Source of the DNA: Streptomyces sp. ISL-43 | Lineage (GTDB): Bacteria; Actinomycetota; Actinomycetes; Streptomycetales; Streptomycetaceae | Length of the DNA: 64,000 nucleotides | Assembly: GCF_018614195.1 (NCBI RefSeq) | Contig: NZ_JAGGOT010000029.1 | Location: 62,001 to 126,000 of the forward strand | Direction of reading: 5' to 3' | Shown here: in pieces, positions 25,486 to 33,568 of the stretch | Numbering within the stretch: position 1 is the first letter of the stretch | Layout: the number at the start of each line of letters is the position of its first letter | Notes under the pieces: model-generated | Database searches by the model: none | What the model saw: only the letters and a program-made list of their open reading frames with translations | Told to the model about the DNA's origin: nothing | Made by a program: the position numbers and the translations under genes

Positions 25486-25851
25486 CTACGCGCGCTGGTG
25501 TGTCGCCAGCGCCGCCTCCACATCGGGGTGGAGCGGGAAGAGCCCGTCCGCACCTGTGATGTGGAACATGCGCTCGATCGGCTGATGGAGGCCGATCAGT
25601 TCAAGGCTGCCACCCGATTCCTGGATCGCGAGCCGGTTGTGCAGCAACACGTTCAAACCCGTGGAATCGCAGAACTCCAGCCGGCTGAAGTCGACGAGCA
25701 GCCGCTGCCTTCCGCCTGCCCGGGCGGCTTCGAGAGCCTCCCGCAAGGGCTCGGCGGTGTCGTGGTCGAGCTCACCGGCCAACGCCAGGACGGTGGCACC
25801 CCCGACGGGCCGTACTTCGACCGCGAAACGGCCATCGTCCGCCGTCGGCAT
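25486..25851 (-). CDS. STAS anti-sigma factor antagonist (RsbV-like)
   Basis: 121 residues from ATG, with a GTG one codon earlier. Single STAS domain: VLALAGELDHDTAEPL, then LLVDFSRLEFCDSTGLNVLL, where the Ser of DSTG is the phosphorylation site used in partner switching. It ends with a variable helix (IERMFHITGADGLFPLH). When unphosphorylated it would sequester the RsbW-like kinase encoded next, freeing the sigma factor. It is preceded by a good SigB-type promoter motif, implying positive feedback. Confidence 0.9.
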   Translation of the reverse strand: MPTADDGRFAVEVRPVGGATVLALAGELDHDTAEPLREALEAARAGGRQRLLVDFSRLEFCDSTGLNVLLHNRLAIQESGGSLELIGLHQPIERMFHITGADGLFPLHPDVEAALATHQRA

Positions 25852-25895
25852 CACACACCCCCTTCACATGTTTCGTATCCCGACACATTTCGCGC

Positions 25896-25919
25896 CTACC
25901 CCCTCGCACGCCACCAAAC
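25896..25919 (-). promoter_or_regulatory. SigB-type promoter of the STAS-RsbW operon
   Basis: On the minus strand GTTT, 14 bases and GGGTAG lie about 42 bases ahead of the STAS start. This is the best match in the window to the Streptomyces SigB-family promoter (GTTT and GGGTAT/C). It implies that the operon is transcribed by the sigma factor it controls. Confidence 0.6.
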
Positions 25920-26111
25920 CCGCACGGTGGAAGTGTCCGGCCGGCGGGCCTGGCGGTGGCCCTGGCCGGAGCCGTGCTGCGGGGACCCGCGAGGGAGGGC
26001 CGTGTCGCACACGCCGTGCGCGGGGCCGCGGGAGCGGCGACCCGCACGCTTCTACTGCCGCCGCGCCGACTGCACCCGGCCATGTGGGTGACTACACCAC
26101 GGGCATCGGTG

Positions 26112-26459
26112 TCAGGCGGGCGGTTCCGGGTCGATGGGGAAGAGACCGAGGGATCCGGTCACCTCCAGCAAGCGCAGCATCTGGCCGCTCGGGGCGGCCA
26201 GACGCAGGGTGTGACCGGACTCGACGGCCTGCAGGCGGGCCCGGAGCAGGACGTTGAGCCCGGCGGAGTCGCAGAACGTGAGGCCGCTGAGGTCCACGAC
26301 GGTCTCGGCGGGTCCCTCGGCGCGGGTCACCGCTTCGAGCAGCAGGGCGCGCACTTCGGAGACCCGGCCGATGTCCATCTCGCCCGTCAGGCGGACCACG
26401 ACCGTCTCCGGGGGCGGGCCCGAGGGGGGCTGCTGGGCGGGATCCTGCTGCTCGGGCAT
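26112..26459 (-). CDS. Second STAS anti-sigma factor antagonist
   Basis: 115 residues. A Pro/Gln-rich N-terminal stretch (1-18) precedes a STAS domain with VVVRLTGEMDIGRVSEV and TVVDLSGLTFCDSAGLNVLL; the Ser of DSAG is the likely phospho-site. It shares the LGLFPIDPE ending with the first STAS protein (DGLFPLHPD), so the two are paralogues. A terminator-like hairpin upstream separates it from the CsbD gene, and about 260 bases without a clear gene separate it from the first STAS gene. Confidence 0.88.
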   Translation of the reverse strand: MPEQQDPAQQPPSGPPPETVVVRLTGEMDIGRVSEVRALLLEAVTRAEGPAETVVDLSGLTFCDSAGLNVLLRARLQAVESGHTLRLAAPSGQMLRLLEVTGSLGLFPIDPEPPA

Positions 26460-26495
26460 CTGGCTCCTTCGTCCCGGCCCCCCGTGGACTCGTAC

Positions 26496-26520
26496 GGCCG
26501 GCCTCGTGAAAAGGCCGGCC
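26496..26520 (-). terminator. Hairpin terminator between CsbD and STAS genes
   Basis: A perfect nine-base stem (GGCCGGCCT with AGGCCGGCC) encloses a seven-base loop, CGTGAAA. It lies downstream of the leftward CsbD gene and 36 bases ahead of the second STAS gene. Confidence 0.6.
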
Positions 26521-26620
26521 TGCCCGTCCTCGTGCGGCCGGGAGTGGACCTGCTCCGCCCCGGAGCCCGGTTCGGACGCGCGGTCGCGCGGAACCGGGCT
26601 CCGGGTGGATCAGCGGATCC

Positions 26621-26800
26621 TCAGAGCCGGCCCTTGGCCTTCTTCGCCTTGTCCTCGGTCTTCGACATCATCTCCTCGGCCTTGCCGCCCATCTCCTCGG
26701 CGCGGCCCTCCGCCTGCATGCGCTTGTCGTCCATCGCGCTGCCGGCGCTCTCCTTGAGCTTTCCCTTGAGCTGCTTCGCCTTTGCCTTTGCCTTGCTCAT
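26621..26800 (-). CDS. CsbD-family stress protein
   Basis: 59 residues, Lys- and Glu-rich and helical: MSKAKAKAKQLKGKLKESAG, then GRAEEMGGKAEEMMSKTEDKAKK. The QLKGKLKE segment and overall composition are those of CsbD, a small SigB-controlled general stress protein of unknown biochemistry first known in Bacillus. AGGAAGGAA lies about ten bases before the ATG. Its position beside SigB-type regulators fits that role. Confidence 0.88.
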   Translation of the reverse strand: MSKAKAKAKQLKGKLKESAGSAMDDKRMQAEGRAEEMGGKAEEMMSKTEDKAKKAKGRL

Positions 26801-26984
26801 GACGAGGTCGTTCCTTCCTGAGGGGGTACTGCTGACCACCATGCGTCAGCGATCGGCAGGCCGCAATTGGGACGAATCACCCGGCTGTCAGGCCCTGTGG
26901 CCGTCCTTCGAACCCCGGGCGAACGCCCTGCGGCGTTCACGCCGCATCCCGCGCCTGCCCGTTCCGGCGGGGATCACGCAGCCG

Positions 26985-27009
26985 GGTTCCCCCGCCGGTG
27001 TGCGGGTAG
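26985..27009 (+). promoter_or_regulatory. SigB-type promoter ahead of the flavin reductase gene
   Basis: GGTT, 15 bases and GGGTAG lie about 60 bases before the flavin-reductase start. Spacing and the -10 element agree with the Streptomyces SigB-family pattern. Confidence 0.45.
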
Positions 27010-27068
27010 TCGCCGGATGGCACCGGTACCGATCGGGCGCCGGGCCGCCGAGGTCACGAGGAGTCGCC

Positions 27069-27557
27069 ATGGCAGAGCCCGATGTCCTGGACGGCGTGTA
27101 CGACGGCCCGATGTACGTCGTCACCGCCGCGGCCGGAGGTGAGCGGGCGGGCTGCCTGGTGGGGTTCGCCTCGCAGTGCTCGATCCACCCGCCCCGGTTC
27201 GTGGTCTGGCTGTCCGTCGCCAACCACACCTACCGGGTCGCGCGCGGAGCCTCGTACCTCACCGTGCACGCGTTGGGCCACGGGCAGCGGGAGCTCGCGG
27301 AACTCTTCGGGGGCGAGAGCGGCGACCGCGTGGACAAGTTCGCGCGCGTCGACTGGCGTCAGGGCGGGGCGGGAGGGCCGGTACTGACCGAGGTCCGGAC
27401 CTGGTTCACCGGCCGGATAGAGCAGCGGATCGAGGGCGGGGACCACGTGGGCTTCCTGCTTGCGCCCGCCGGGGGATGCGGACCCCCCGAGGGCACGGTG
27501 CCCGCGCTGCTCCGGTACAGCGACGTGCGGGACCTGGAGCCCGGCCACCCGGCCTGA
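27069..27557 (+). CDS. Flavin reductase-like FMN-binding protein
   Basis: 162 residues; the ATG follows GAGGAG. It has the split-barrel flavin reductase fold: MYVVTAAAGGERAGCLVGFASQCSIHPPRFVVWLS, then the HALGHGQRELAELFGGESGDRVDKF stretch common to NtaB/HpaC-type reductases. Members use NAD(P)H to reduce FMN or FAD for partner monooxygenases or bind flavin as redox proteins. No monooxygenase is adjacent, and a SigB-type motif upstream suggests a stress role. A hairpin terminator follows. Confidence 0.85.
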   Translation: MAEPDVLDGVYDGPMYVVTAAAGGERAGCLVGFASQCSIHPPRFVVWLSVANHTYRVARGASYLTVHALGHGQRELAELFGGESGDRVDKFARVDWRQGGAGGPVLTEVRTWFTGRIEQRIEGGDHVGFLLAPAGGCGPPEGTVPALLRYSDVRDLEPGHPA

Positions 27558-27571
27558 CGCCTCTGTCCAAA

Positions 27572-27602
27572 GGGCCCGGGCTTGCGGCCGAGCCCGGAGG
27601 GC
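27572..27602 (+). terminator. Hairpin after flavin reductase gene
   Basis: A seven-base stem, CCGGGCT with AGCCCGG, and flanking GGG/C pairs enclose TGCGGCCG. It begins about 15 bases past the stop, in the correct position for a rho-independent-type terminator. Confidence 0.5.
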
Positions 27603-27669
27603 CGCCCGCCGCCTCATCCCGGGCAACCGGATCGCACACTCGGAAACCGGTATCGCGCACCCGGCGCCG

Positions 27670-28479
27670 TCAGGTGCCGGCGCGGAGCGGCCTCCGGCCC
27701 CGGACCGCCCACGCGCGGGCGGTGAGCGCGATCGACCCGTCCGCCCGCGTCGGCACGCTCGCGCGGAGCGCGTCACGCAAGCGGTCCCGGGCGGCGGGGG
27801 CGAGGGCGGCGACGTAGCCGGGGGCGGGGCCCTGCCCGGCCAGGAACGGCTCCCACAGGTCGGCGAAGCCGGAGAAGACGGTGGCCACCTCGACCGGGAC
27901 GACGTCCACGTCGACGAGCCCCGCCCCCGTCCAGAGCGACCGGAGCGGATCCGGACGGCACACCGGGAACCGGCGGCCCTCGTCCACGGCGGCGGCGGAC
28001 GGGTCCACCGCGATCACGGCATCCCAGAAGTGGCGCAGGAACCCCATGCCCTCCGCGTAGTCCCACACGTACGCGGCGACCAGCCCGTCCGGCCGCACGA
28101 CGCGGGACGCCTCGGCCACCGCCGCACCCGGGGCGGGGAAGAAGTTGAGCGCCAGGCCGCTGACGGCCACGTCGCACACCGCGTCGCGCGCCGGCAGCGA
28201 CAGCCCGTCGGCCACGGCGAAGCACGCCGGAGCGGGAGCCGCGGCCCGCGCCGTGGTCACGAACCCGGCGGACCGGTCCAGCCCCAGTACCTTCCGGGGC
28301 CGGCACCGGGCGGCCACCATCGCGGTCAACGCCCCCGTACCGCAGCCCACGTCCAGCCAACGCAGGCCGTCCGCGCATTCGAGCCAGGTCACGAACCCGT
28401 CCGCGACCAGCCGGCTCCACCGGCCCATGTACCGCTCGTAGGCGTCCCCCGCCGCCCAGGTGTCCGACTGCGGCTTCAT
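27670..28479 (-). CDS. SAM-dependent class I methyltransferase (UbiE-like)
   Basis: 269 residues. SAM-binding motif I is LRWLDVGCGTGALT, motif II GLDRSAGFV, and FAVADGLSLPARDAVCDVAVSGLALNFF covers motifs III-IV of UbiE/MenG-like enzymes. The N-terminal YERYMGRWSRLVADGFVTWL is typical of uncharacterised actinobacterial methyltransferases. Substrate unknown. Its ATG is embedded in the end of a degenerate DUF3040-like reading frame. Confidence 0.88.
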   Translation of the reverse strand: MKPQSDTWAAGDAYERYMGRWSRLVADGFVTWLECADGLRWLDVGCGTGALTAMVAARCRPRKVLGLDRSAGFVTTARAAAPAPACFAVADGLSLPARDAVCDVAVSGLALNFFPAPGAAVAEASRVVRPDGLVAAYVWDYAEGMGFLRHFWDAVIAVDPSAAAVDEGRRFPVCRPDPLRSLWTGAGLVDVDVVPVEVATVFSGFADLWEPFLAGQGPAPGYVAALAPAARDRLRDALRASVPTRADGSIALTARAWAVRGRRPLRAGT

Positions 28480-28591
28480 GCCCCCACGATCCCCGACCCG
28501 GCCCGCGGCGGCAGGTGGGCGCGCAGGGCGGACTCCTCACGATGCCGTCGAGAGTCATCCGCTCCTGCCGGGAGAGCTCGGACCCGTCCAT
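28476..28591 (-). pseudogene. Frameshifted DUF3040-like small gene
   Basis: A strong ribosome site (GGAGGAGAGGGG) precedes an ATG at 28591 and the reading MDGSELSRQERMTLDGI, which resembles the N-terminus of DUF3040 membrane proteins. The frame then degenerates. After a one-base shift it reads REESALRAHLPPRAG and stops inside the methyltransferase start. No membrane segment remains. I read it as a truncated, frameshifted relic, though a very short real peptide cannot be excluded. Confidence 0.4.
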
Positions 28592-28678
28592 CACGAAGCC
28601 CCTCTCCTCCGGCGTCCGCCTTCGCCTTCCGCTTCGGCGGCTAACCGCACCGCGGCGCCGCAGCATGGCGAAAGCCGG

Positions 28679-29479
28679 TCAGGAGGAGGGTCCGGGCCCG
28701 TCCGGACCCGCGATGGCGAACACGGCGCCGTCGGCGTCCCGCAAGGTGACCTCGCGGGTGAGGGGATCGGGGTCCGCGCCGGAGAGGCTGCTGCCGCCCA
28801 GTGTGATCGCGGTCTTCACGGCGGTTTCGAGGTCGGGGACCCGGAAGTGGACGTCCCAGCGGGGCCGGACGTGCGGGTCGGGGGCCTCGGCCAGGGCCCC
28901 GCCGCGCAGGCGGGCCACCGTCTGGTTCGCGTGGCGCAGCAGGATGCGGTCGTCCTCCTCGGCGTAGGCGACCTCGCAGCAGCCGGCGTGGTCACAGGCC
29001 CACTCCAGGACCTCGCCGTAGAAGATGGCGGCGTCGAAGGCGTTCCTGGTGCGCAGCTCCAGCCAGGCGGGAGCGGCCTCGTCGCCGATACCCCAGTCGG
29101 GGATGGAGCTTCCCTGCCAGATCCCGAAGGCCGCCCCGTCGCGGTCGGAGGCGAGCGCCACCCGGCCGGTGCCGAAGGAGAGGGGGCCGACGGCGACGGT
29201 TCCGCTGCGTTCGCGGATCCGCGCGGCCGCGACATCGGCGTCGTCGACGGCGAAATACGGTGTCCAGGCCACCGGGATGGAGAGCGCCTGGTCCAGGGCA
29301 CCGAGGCCGGCCACCGGGACCCCGTCGAGGAAACCGACACAGTAGCCGTCTCCTAGGCGGCCCGGGCGGAAATCCCAGCCGAGGACCGCTCCGTAGAACT
29401 CCTGAGCGGCACCGAGGTCGCGGGTCATGAGACTGACCCAGCACGGTGCACCGAATGTCTCGTGACTTGATGTCGACAC
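28679..29479 (-). CDS. VOC-family protein with two glyoxalase-like domains
   Basis: 266 residues from the GTG at 29479, giving MSTSSHETFGAPCWVSLMTRDL with AGGTTGG five bases upstream; an ATG 24 bases earlier is in frame. Two vicinal-oxygen-chelate modules are seen: about 10-120 (GAAQEFYGAVLGWDFRP) and 140-260 (FDAAIFYGEVLEWACD, then VHFRVPDLETAVKTA). Such tandem VOC proteins include SCO-type glyoxalases, bleomycin-binding proteins and unassigned hydrolases. Substrate unknown. Confidence 0.85.
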   Translation of the reverse strand: MSTSSHETFGAPCWVSLMTRDLGAAQEFYGAVLGWDFRPGRLGDGYCVGFLDGVPVAGLGALDQALSIPVAWTPYFAVDDADVAAARIRERSGTVAVGPLSFGTGRVALASDRDGAAFGIWQGSSIPDWGIGDEAAPAWLELRTRNAFDAAIFYGEVLEWACDHAGCCEVAYAEEDDRILLRHANQTVARLRGGALAEAPDPHVRPRWDVHFRVPDLETAVKTAITLGGSSLSGADPDPLTREVTLRDADGAVFAIAGPDGPGPSS

Positions 29480-29602
29480 GCCGACCAACCTCATTCGCCT
29501 CATGCGACCCGGGCCTCTCCCACGGTACTCGCGGGCCCGCCGCGACCCGTAGTGGAGCGCGTCCGGACGGTCAGGTGGCGGGAGCAGCCCAGGACCGCCG
29601 CC

Positions 29603-29848
29603 CTAACGGTCGCCCTGCAGATTCGGGGCGGACGTGAAGCCGATGCATTCGACGTCGATCTGATCGGCGAGCTCGGTCAGCACGCCCGCCAGGTCCAGGA
29701 CGGTCTGCTCGTCGCCGCGCATCTCTCCGGCGTCCGTCGTCTCCAGCCAGTCGCCCGCGAGGCGGCGCAGCAGGGCGGTGACGTGATCGGCGGGGATCAG
29801 CAGCATGCCGTCGTCCGCGGGGATCAGCGGTATCGATACCTGGATCAT
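29603..29848 (-). CDS. Small acidic protein, DUF6213-like
   Basis: 81 residues: MIQVSIPLIPADDGMLLIP, then ADHVTALLRRLAGDWLETTDAG, and an acidic helix ending DQIDVECIGFTSAP. The ATG has GGAGGCGG just upstream. From memory it resembles the Streptomyces-specific DUF6213 family, whose role is unknown. A SigB-type promoter motif 45 bases upstream suggests stress induction. Confidence 0.75.
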   Translation of the reverse strand: MIQVSIPLIPADDGMLLIPADHVTALLRRLAGDWLETTDAGEMRGDEQTVLDLAGVLTELADQIDVECIGFTSAPNLQGDR

Positions 29849-29892
29849 GAAACCGCCTCCCCAGGGAGCGTTCGTGGATGTCATCGAAGCGG

Positions 29893-29917
29893 CTACCCGA
29901 TCGGCCGAGCGGCAACC
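29893..29917 (-). promoter_or_regulatory. SigB-type promoter of the DUF6213-like gene
   Basis: On the minus strand GGTT, 15 bases and GGGTAG lie about 45 bases ahead of the start codon, closely resembling the motifs at 25896 and 26985. Confidence 0.5.
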
Positions 29918-30009
29918 GTCGAGGGGTGGCCCCTCTGCGCCGGCTCGGTCCGACGCGAAGAGGCGAGCCGGCGGTGTGTTCCGCCGGCTCGCCAAGGGAC
30001 GCGGTGCGC

Positions 30010-30165
30010 CTACCAATAGTGGCGCCGTCCTCCGACCGCGTGTCCGACGGAGCCGAGGATCCACAGGACGACGCCTATGACGACCAGGATGATTCCGAGG
30101 GTCCACAGGATCGAGATTCCGAGGAGGTAGCCGACGATCAACAGGACGATTCCGAGTGCGATCAT
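30010..30165 (-). CDS. 51-residue two-helix membrane protein, DUF6131-like
   Basis: MIALGIVLLIVGYLLGISIL followed by TLGIILVVIGVVLWILG and a short basic tail ending GGRRHYW. GGAGAGA lies four bases before the ATG. The two hydrophobic hairpin helices fit the tiny membrane proteins often classed as DUF6131 in Streptomyces. Function unknown; such peptides are common next to stress genes. Confidence 0.8.
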   Translation of the reverse strand: MIALGIVLLIVGYLLGISILWTLGIILVVIGVVLWILGSVGHAVGGRRHYW

Positions 30166-30228
30166 GATTCTCTCCGATCTGATCTCCCAAGCGCCTTCTG
30201 CCCGGTTCCGGCGCCGGAATGTGTGATT

Positions 30229-30245
30229 CGGAGGCTCTGCCTCCG
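30229..30245 (-). terminator. Hairpin terminator after the glutathionyl-hydroquinone reductase-like gene
   Basis: Seven-base perfect stem (CGGAGGC with GCCTCCG) and a three-base loop, starting directly after the stop of the leftward gene that ends at 30252. Confidence 0.6.
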
Positions 30246-30251
30246 CTTACT

Positions 30252-31265
30252 TCACGTCCGCCCGAGCGGTGTGTGTCCGGCCGGTACGGCCTCCCCGGGC
30301 GCGACCGGCCCGGGCGCGGTCCCGTCGCCGAAGGGGCGGCCGGCGAGCGACGCCCGGTCGTGGGGGGCGAGCCGGCCCGACGGGTCCGGGCCGGCGGGCA
30401 CGACGCCCGTCGGGTTGATGTCCTGGTGGACCAGGTAGTAGTGGCGCTTGATGTGGTCGAAGTCGACCGTGTCGCCGAATCCGGGAGTCTGGAACAGGTC
30501 CCGCGCGTAGCCCCAGAGGACCGGCATCTCGGAAAGCTTCTGCCGGTTGCACTTGAAGTGGCCGTGGTACACGGCGTCGAAGCGTACGAGCGTCGTGAAC
30601 AGCCGCACGTCCGCCTCGGTGATGGTGTCACCGACGAGGTAACGGGACGTCCTGAGACGCTCGGTGAGCAGGTCGAGGCGGGTGAACAGGCGTGTGTACG
30701 CCGAGGCGTACGCCTCCTGGGATCCGGCGAACCCGGCCTGGTAGACGCCGTTGTTCACGTCGCCGTAGACCACCTCGTCCACGGCGTCGATCTCCGGCCG
30801 CAGTGCCCGCGGGTAGAGCGCGGGGGCACCCGCACGGTGGTGCGCCGCCCATTCCAGCGACATGTCGATCGTCATCCGCGCGAAGTCGTTGGTCACCACC
30901 TCGCCGGTGGCCACGTCGACGATCGCCGGCACCGTGACGCCCCGGTCGTCACCGGGGTCGCGGGCGAGGTAGGCGTCCCGGAGCAACGCGATGCCGAGGA
31001 CGGGGTCGCGGCCGCCCGGGTCCAGGTCGAAGCTCCAGCTGCGCTCGTCATGGGTCGGACCGGCCACGGCCATCGGCAGCGCGGTCTCCAGTCCCAGGAG
31101 CCGTCGTACGATGACCGCCCGCCCGGCCCACGGGCAGGCCCGGCTGACCACCAGCCGGTAGCGGCCCGGTTCGACGGGGAATCCCTCGCGTCCGTCGGCG
31201 GTGATCCGGGTGGTGATGTAGCGGCTGTCACGCGTGTACGCGCCGCCGGCGCTCACGTAGCTCAC
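30252..31265 (-). CDS. Glutathione S-transferase family, glutathionyl/mycothiolyl-hydroquinone reductase type
   Basis: 337 residues from GTG. It is an Ecm4/YqjG-type omega GST: the catalytic cysteine lies in VVSRACPWAGRAVIVRRLLGLE (Cys about 43), with VPAIVDVATGEVVTND for the cis-Pro thioredoxin loop and TEADVRLFTTLVRFDAVYHGHFKCN for the C-terminal helical domain. These enzymes remove thiol adducts from hydroquinones. Actinobacteria make mycothiol rather than glutathione, so the physiological thiol is probably mycothiol. It follows the PRC-barrel gene by 57 bases. Confidence 0.9.
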   Translation of the reverse strand: MSYVSAGGAYTRDSRYITTRITADGREGFPVEPGRYRLVVSRACPWAGRAVIVRRLLGLETALPMAVAGPTHDERSWSFDLDPGGRDPVLGIALLRDAYLARDPGDDRGVTVPAIVDVATGEVVTNDFARMTIDMSLEWAAHHRAGAPALYPRALRPEIDAVDEVVYGDVNNGVYQAGFAGSQEAYASAYTRLFTRLDLLTERLRTSRYLVGDTITEADVRLFTTLVRFDAVYHGHFKCNRQKLSEMPVLWGYARDLFQTPGFGDTVDFDHIKRHYYLVHQDINPTGVVPAGPDPSGRLAPHDRASLAGRPFGDGTAPGPVAPGEAVPAGHTPLGRT

Positions 31266-31322
31266 GACAGGCCCCCGACGTGGACGTGGCTTGCGGCTCC
31301 CTCGCCCGCGGTGCTCATGGGC

Positions 31323-31676
31323 TCACATGTGGGGCTGGTTGTAGTACCGGGCGAACTGCTCCAGATAGCTGGGCCCGCCGCCGTACTTGGCCTCGTCGAA
31401 CTCGGGGGCGTTCTTGATCTGGTCCTTGCTCCGGTTGACGTAGACCTTCTCTTCGGCCGTGTCGATGCGCTTGATCGTGCCGGCCGGGAGCAGTACGTGC
31501 TTACCGAAGATCCAGACACCGGTGTCGACCACGAGGTGGGAAGCGCCGACGTCCTCGGAGTGCTTGTCGATCTTTCCGATGCTGCCGTCGGTGGCCTCGA
31601 CCTTGTAGCCGACGAGGTCGATCCCCTGTTGGTATCCCGCGTCCTGGTGGTAGCCCCACATCTCTTCCTCGGTCAT
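31323..31676 (-). CDS. PRC-barrel domain protein
   Basis: 117 residues. The PRC-barrel is seen in DLVGYKVEATDGSIGKIDKHSED, then HLVVDTGVWIFGKHVLLPAGTIKRID. PRC-barrels are small beta domains in ribosome maturation factor RimM and photosynthetic reaction centre H subunits; stand-alone versions are frequent stress-associated proteins of unknown role. A Tyr/Gln-rich tail follows. It is probably the first gene of an operon with the GST-like gene. Confidence 0.88.
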   Translation of the reverse strand: MTEEEMWGYHQDAGYQQGIDLVGYKVEATDGSIGKIDKHSEDVGASHLVVDTGVWIFGKHVLLPAGTIKRIDTAEEKVYVNRSKDQIKNAPEFDEAKYGGGPSYLEQFARYYNQPHM

Positions 31677-31830
31677 GGCTCATGCCTCTCTGTGCGCGGC
31701 GACGGTCCCGGGCCGGGAAGGCGGCCGGGCGGGCGGCTGCTCGAACACCGCCCCGCCGGTGTCACCGTCCCTCAGGCGTCTCCCCAGAAAGGGCGCGGGT
31801 ACGCCCGAGCGGCGGCAAGACCATTCACGT

Positions 31831-31889
31831 CCGCGTTCCTCACCGAAGGCCCGCGTACTCACCGAGGGGCCGCGTACTCACCGAAGGGC
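31831..31889 (+). repeat. Three tandem 20-bp repeats at a gene end
   Basis: About three copies of a 20-base unit containing CGCGTACTCACCGAAGG run across the end of the metallophosphoesterase gene; its stop codon lies within the last copy. The first copy is less conserved. It may have formed by slippage and alters the 3' untranslated region. Confidence 0.7.
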
Positions 31890-32609
31890 CGGGGAGAGGT
31901 GGTACACGGCGAAGGCACGGTCGATGACGGCCATCGCCACGTTCCGGACGTGGACACCGCCCGCCGTCATGCCGTGCTCGGTGCCGAGGTGGGCGTGCCC
32001 GTGCACGGCGAAGTCCGCTCCGGCCTCGTCGATCGCCTCCGCCAAGTGGTAGCTGCCGAGGAACGGGTAGATCTCCGGCGGCTCGCCGGCGACGGTGTCC
32101 GGGACGGGAGCGTAGTGCGTGAGCGCGATGCGCAGCGTGCTGCCGCCGTCCTGGAGTTCGCGCAGCGCCTTCGCGAGCCCTTCGGCGCGGGTACGGCTGT
32201 AGCGCATGAACGCCTTCATCTCCGGTTCGCCGAACTCGCTGCCGCTGCGGCCGGCGAAGCCTCCGCAGAAGCCCTTCGTGCCCGCGACTCCGACCCTCGT
32301 CCCGCCGAGATCGAGGACCACGCCGTCACCCTCCAGGACGTGCACCCCCGCGTCGGTCAGCTCCCGGGCGACGGCCTCCTCCTGGTTGCTCTGGTAGTCG
32401 TGGTTTCCGAGTACCGCGACCACGGGGACCGCCAGCGCTGCCACCTCGCCGGCCACCACCCGGGCCTCCCGCGCGGTGCCGTGCCGGGTCAGGTCACCGG
32501 CCAGGAGCAGCAGGTCCGCGCAGTCGCCGAGGGTGTCGAAGGCGGGCCGCAGCAGTCCGGCGCTGTCCGGGCCGAGGTGGATGTCCCCGACGGCCGCGAC
32601 GCGGATCAC
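31878..32609 (-). CDS. Calcineurin-like metallophosphoesterase
   Basis: 243 residues from a GTG that overlaps the upstream stop by four bases. The full dinuclear metal-site set is present: VGDIHLG, LLAGDLTRHG, VLGNHDYQ, LTHYAPV and VHGHAHLGTEHG. These enzymes hydrolyse phosphomono- or diesters such as nucleotides and cyclic nucleotides; the substrate is not readable. It is the last of a three-gene operon with nucleotidyltransferase-fold and BON genes, all with four-base overlaps. Confidence 0.9.
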   Translation of the reverse strand: MIRVAAVGDIHLGPDSAGLLRPAFDTLGDCADLLLLAGDLTRHGTAREARVVAGEVAALAVPVVAVLGNHDYQSNQEEAVARELTDAGVHVLEGDGVVLDLGGTRVGVAGTKGFCGGFAGRSGSEFGEPEMKAFMRYSRTRAEGLAKALRELQDGGSTLRIALTHYAPVPDTVAGEPPEIYPFLGSYHLAEAIDEAGADFAVHGHAHLGTEHGMTAGGVHVRNVAMAVIDRAFAVYHLSPALR

Positions 32610-32860
32610 GACAGCTCCTCGGTGTGGTCGGGAGCCCCGTGGTGGCTCACCGTGAGGTCCGCGTACCAGTCCGCGCCGGCCAGCTCCTCCCCGGCGATCC
32701 GCAGGACGGCCTCGCGGCACTCCTCGTCGGCCACGCGACCCCGGACGACGGCCCGGGCCCCGCGCGTGTCGATCCGCAGGCCGAGCTCGGCGACGTCCTC
32801 GCGGGCCAGCCGGTCGCGCAGGTGCTCGATGCGGTACTCGATGCTCTCGGCGGATGTCAT
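32606..32860 (-). CDS. BON-like small protein
   Basis: 84 residues: IEYRIEHLRDRLAREDVAELGLRIDTRGARAVVRGRVADEECREAVL. The helix-strand-Gly-x-Val pattern is the alpha/beta BON type, a putative ligand- or phospholipid-binding module. No signal peptide, so it is cytosolic here, unlike periplasmic OsmY. The four-base overlaps with both neighbours indicate strict cotranslation. Confidence 0.75.
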   Translation of the reverse strand: MTSAESIEYRIEHLRDRLAREDVAELGLRIDTRGARAVVRGRVADEECREAVLRIAGEELAGADWYADLTVSHHGAPDHTEELS

Positions 32861-33519
32861 GGCCCGACCTCCGTGCTTTCCTCGCGGTCGATGACGCGGA
32901 GCCGTTCCAGCAAGTGGAGAAAGGCGTCGGGCAGCGGGGCCGAGCGGTGGTCCCGGTCCAGCCGCTCCCAGTCGATCTGCTCGCGCAGCATCCGGGCCAT
33001 GGGCAACAGGTCGCCGAAGTCGCAGTAGTGCTCGCAGAGCGCGGCGAGGCGGCTGTCCATGAGGTCGGTGGGGGCGAGGACCGGCATCCAGACCGAGTCC
33101 ACCGCCTTGACGGTCGCCCGCTCCAGGAGTTCCGTGCTCACCGGACGCCGGGCCAGTTCGAAGATCAGGTCGATCTCCTCCCCGCCCGAACTGCCCTTGA
33201 CCAGCCAGTCCTCCGGAGCGCGGCGCATCGTGATGCCGCCGGCCTCCAGGGCCTTGATCGCCGCCTCGGCGTCCTCGGGCCGCACACAGAAGTCCGTGTC
33301 GTGCTGGAAGCGGGCCGGCAGCCCGTGGGCGAAGGCGGCCACGCTGCCGGCGAGCGCGAAGGGCAGCCCGGAGCCCTTGAGCAGCGCCGCCACGTGTTTG
33401 GTGGTCTCCAGGATCGCCTGGGTGTGGTCCTTCGGAAGCGGGTCGTCGTCCGGGGCGGGGTGGCTCGGCCGCGCCGGTGGGGAGACTCCCCCTGGGATGT
33501 GCAGGTCGGGACGCGTCAC
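32857..33519 (-). CDS. Nucleotidyltransferase-fold protein
   Basis: 220 residues from the GTG at 33519, which has GGTGAGG seven bases upstream; earlier in-frame starts lack such a site. Pol-beta nucleotidyltransferase features are visible: LPFALAGSVAAFAHGL (GS motif), then FQHDTDFCV (DxD) and EEIDLIFEL as third acidic strand. This resembles AbiEii/MNT-type and unassigned actinobacterial nucleotidyltransferases. It is the first gene of the operon with BON and phosphoesterase genes. The substrate, and whether it is active, are unknown. Confidence 0.82.
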   Translation of the reverse strand: MTRPDLHIPGGVSPPARPSHPAPDDDPLPKDHTQAILETTKHVAALLKGSGLPFALAGSVAAFAHGLPARFQHDTDFCVRPEDAEAAIKALEAGGITMRRAPEDWLVKGSSGGEEIDLIFELARRPVSTELLERATVKAVDSVWMPVLAPTDLMDSRLAALCEHYCDFGDLLPMARMLREQIDWERLDRDHRSAPLPDAFLHLLERLRVIDREESTEVGP

Positions 33520-33568
33520 GGAGTACCTCACCGTTCGCTCGGCGGACAACTTCCGATACCGGTGCGCG

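Noticed and set aside
25855..26111. Possible gene between the two STAS genes
   Set aside because: Both strands have open frames, but none has a ribosome site or recognisable protein sequence.
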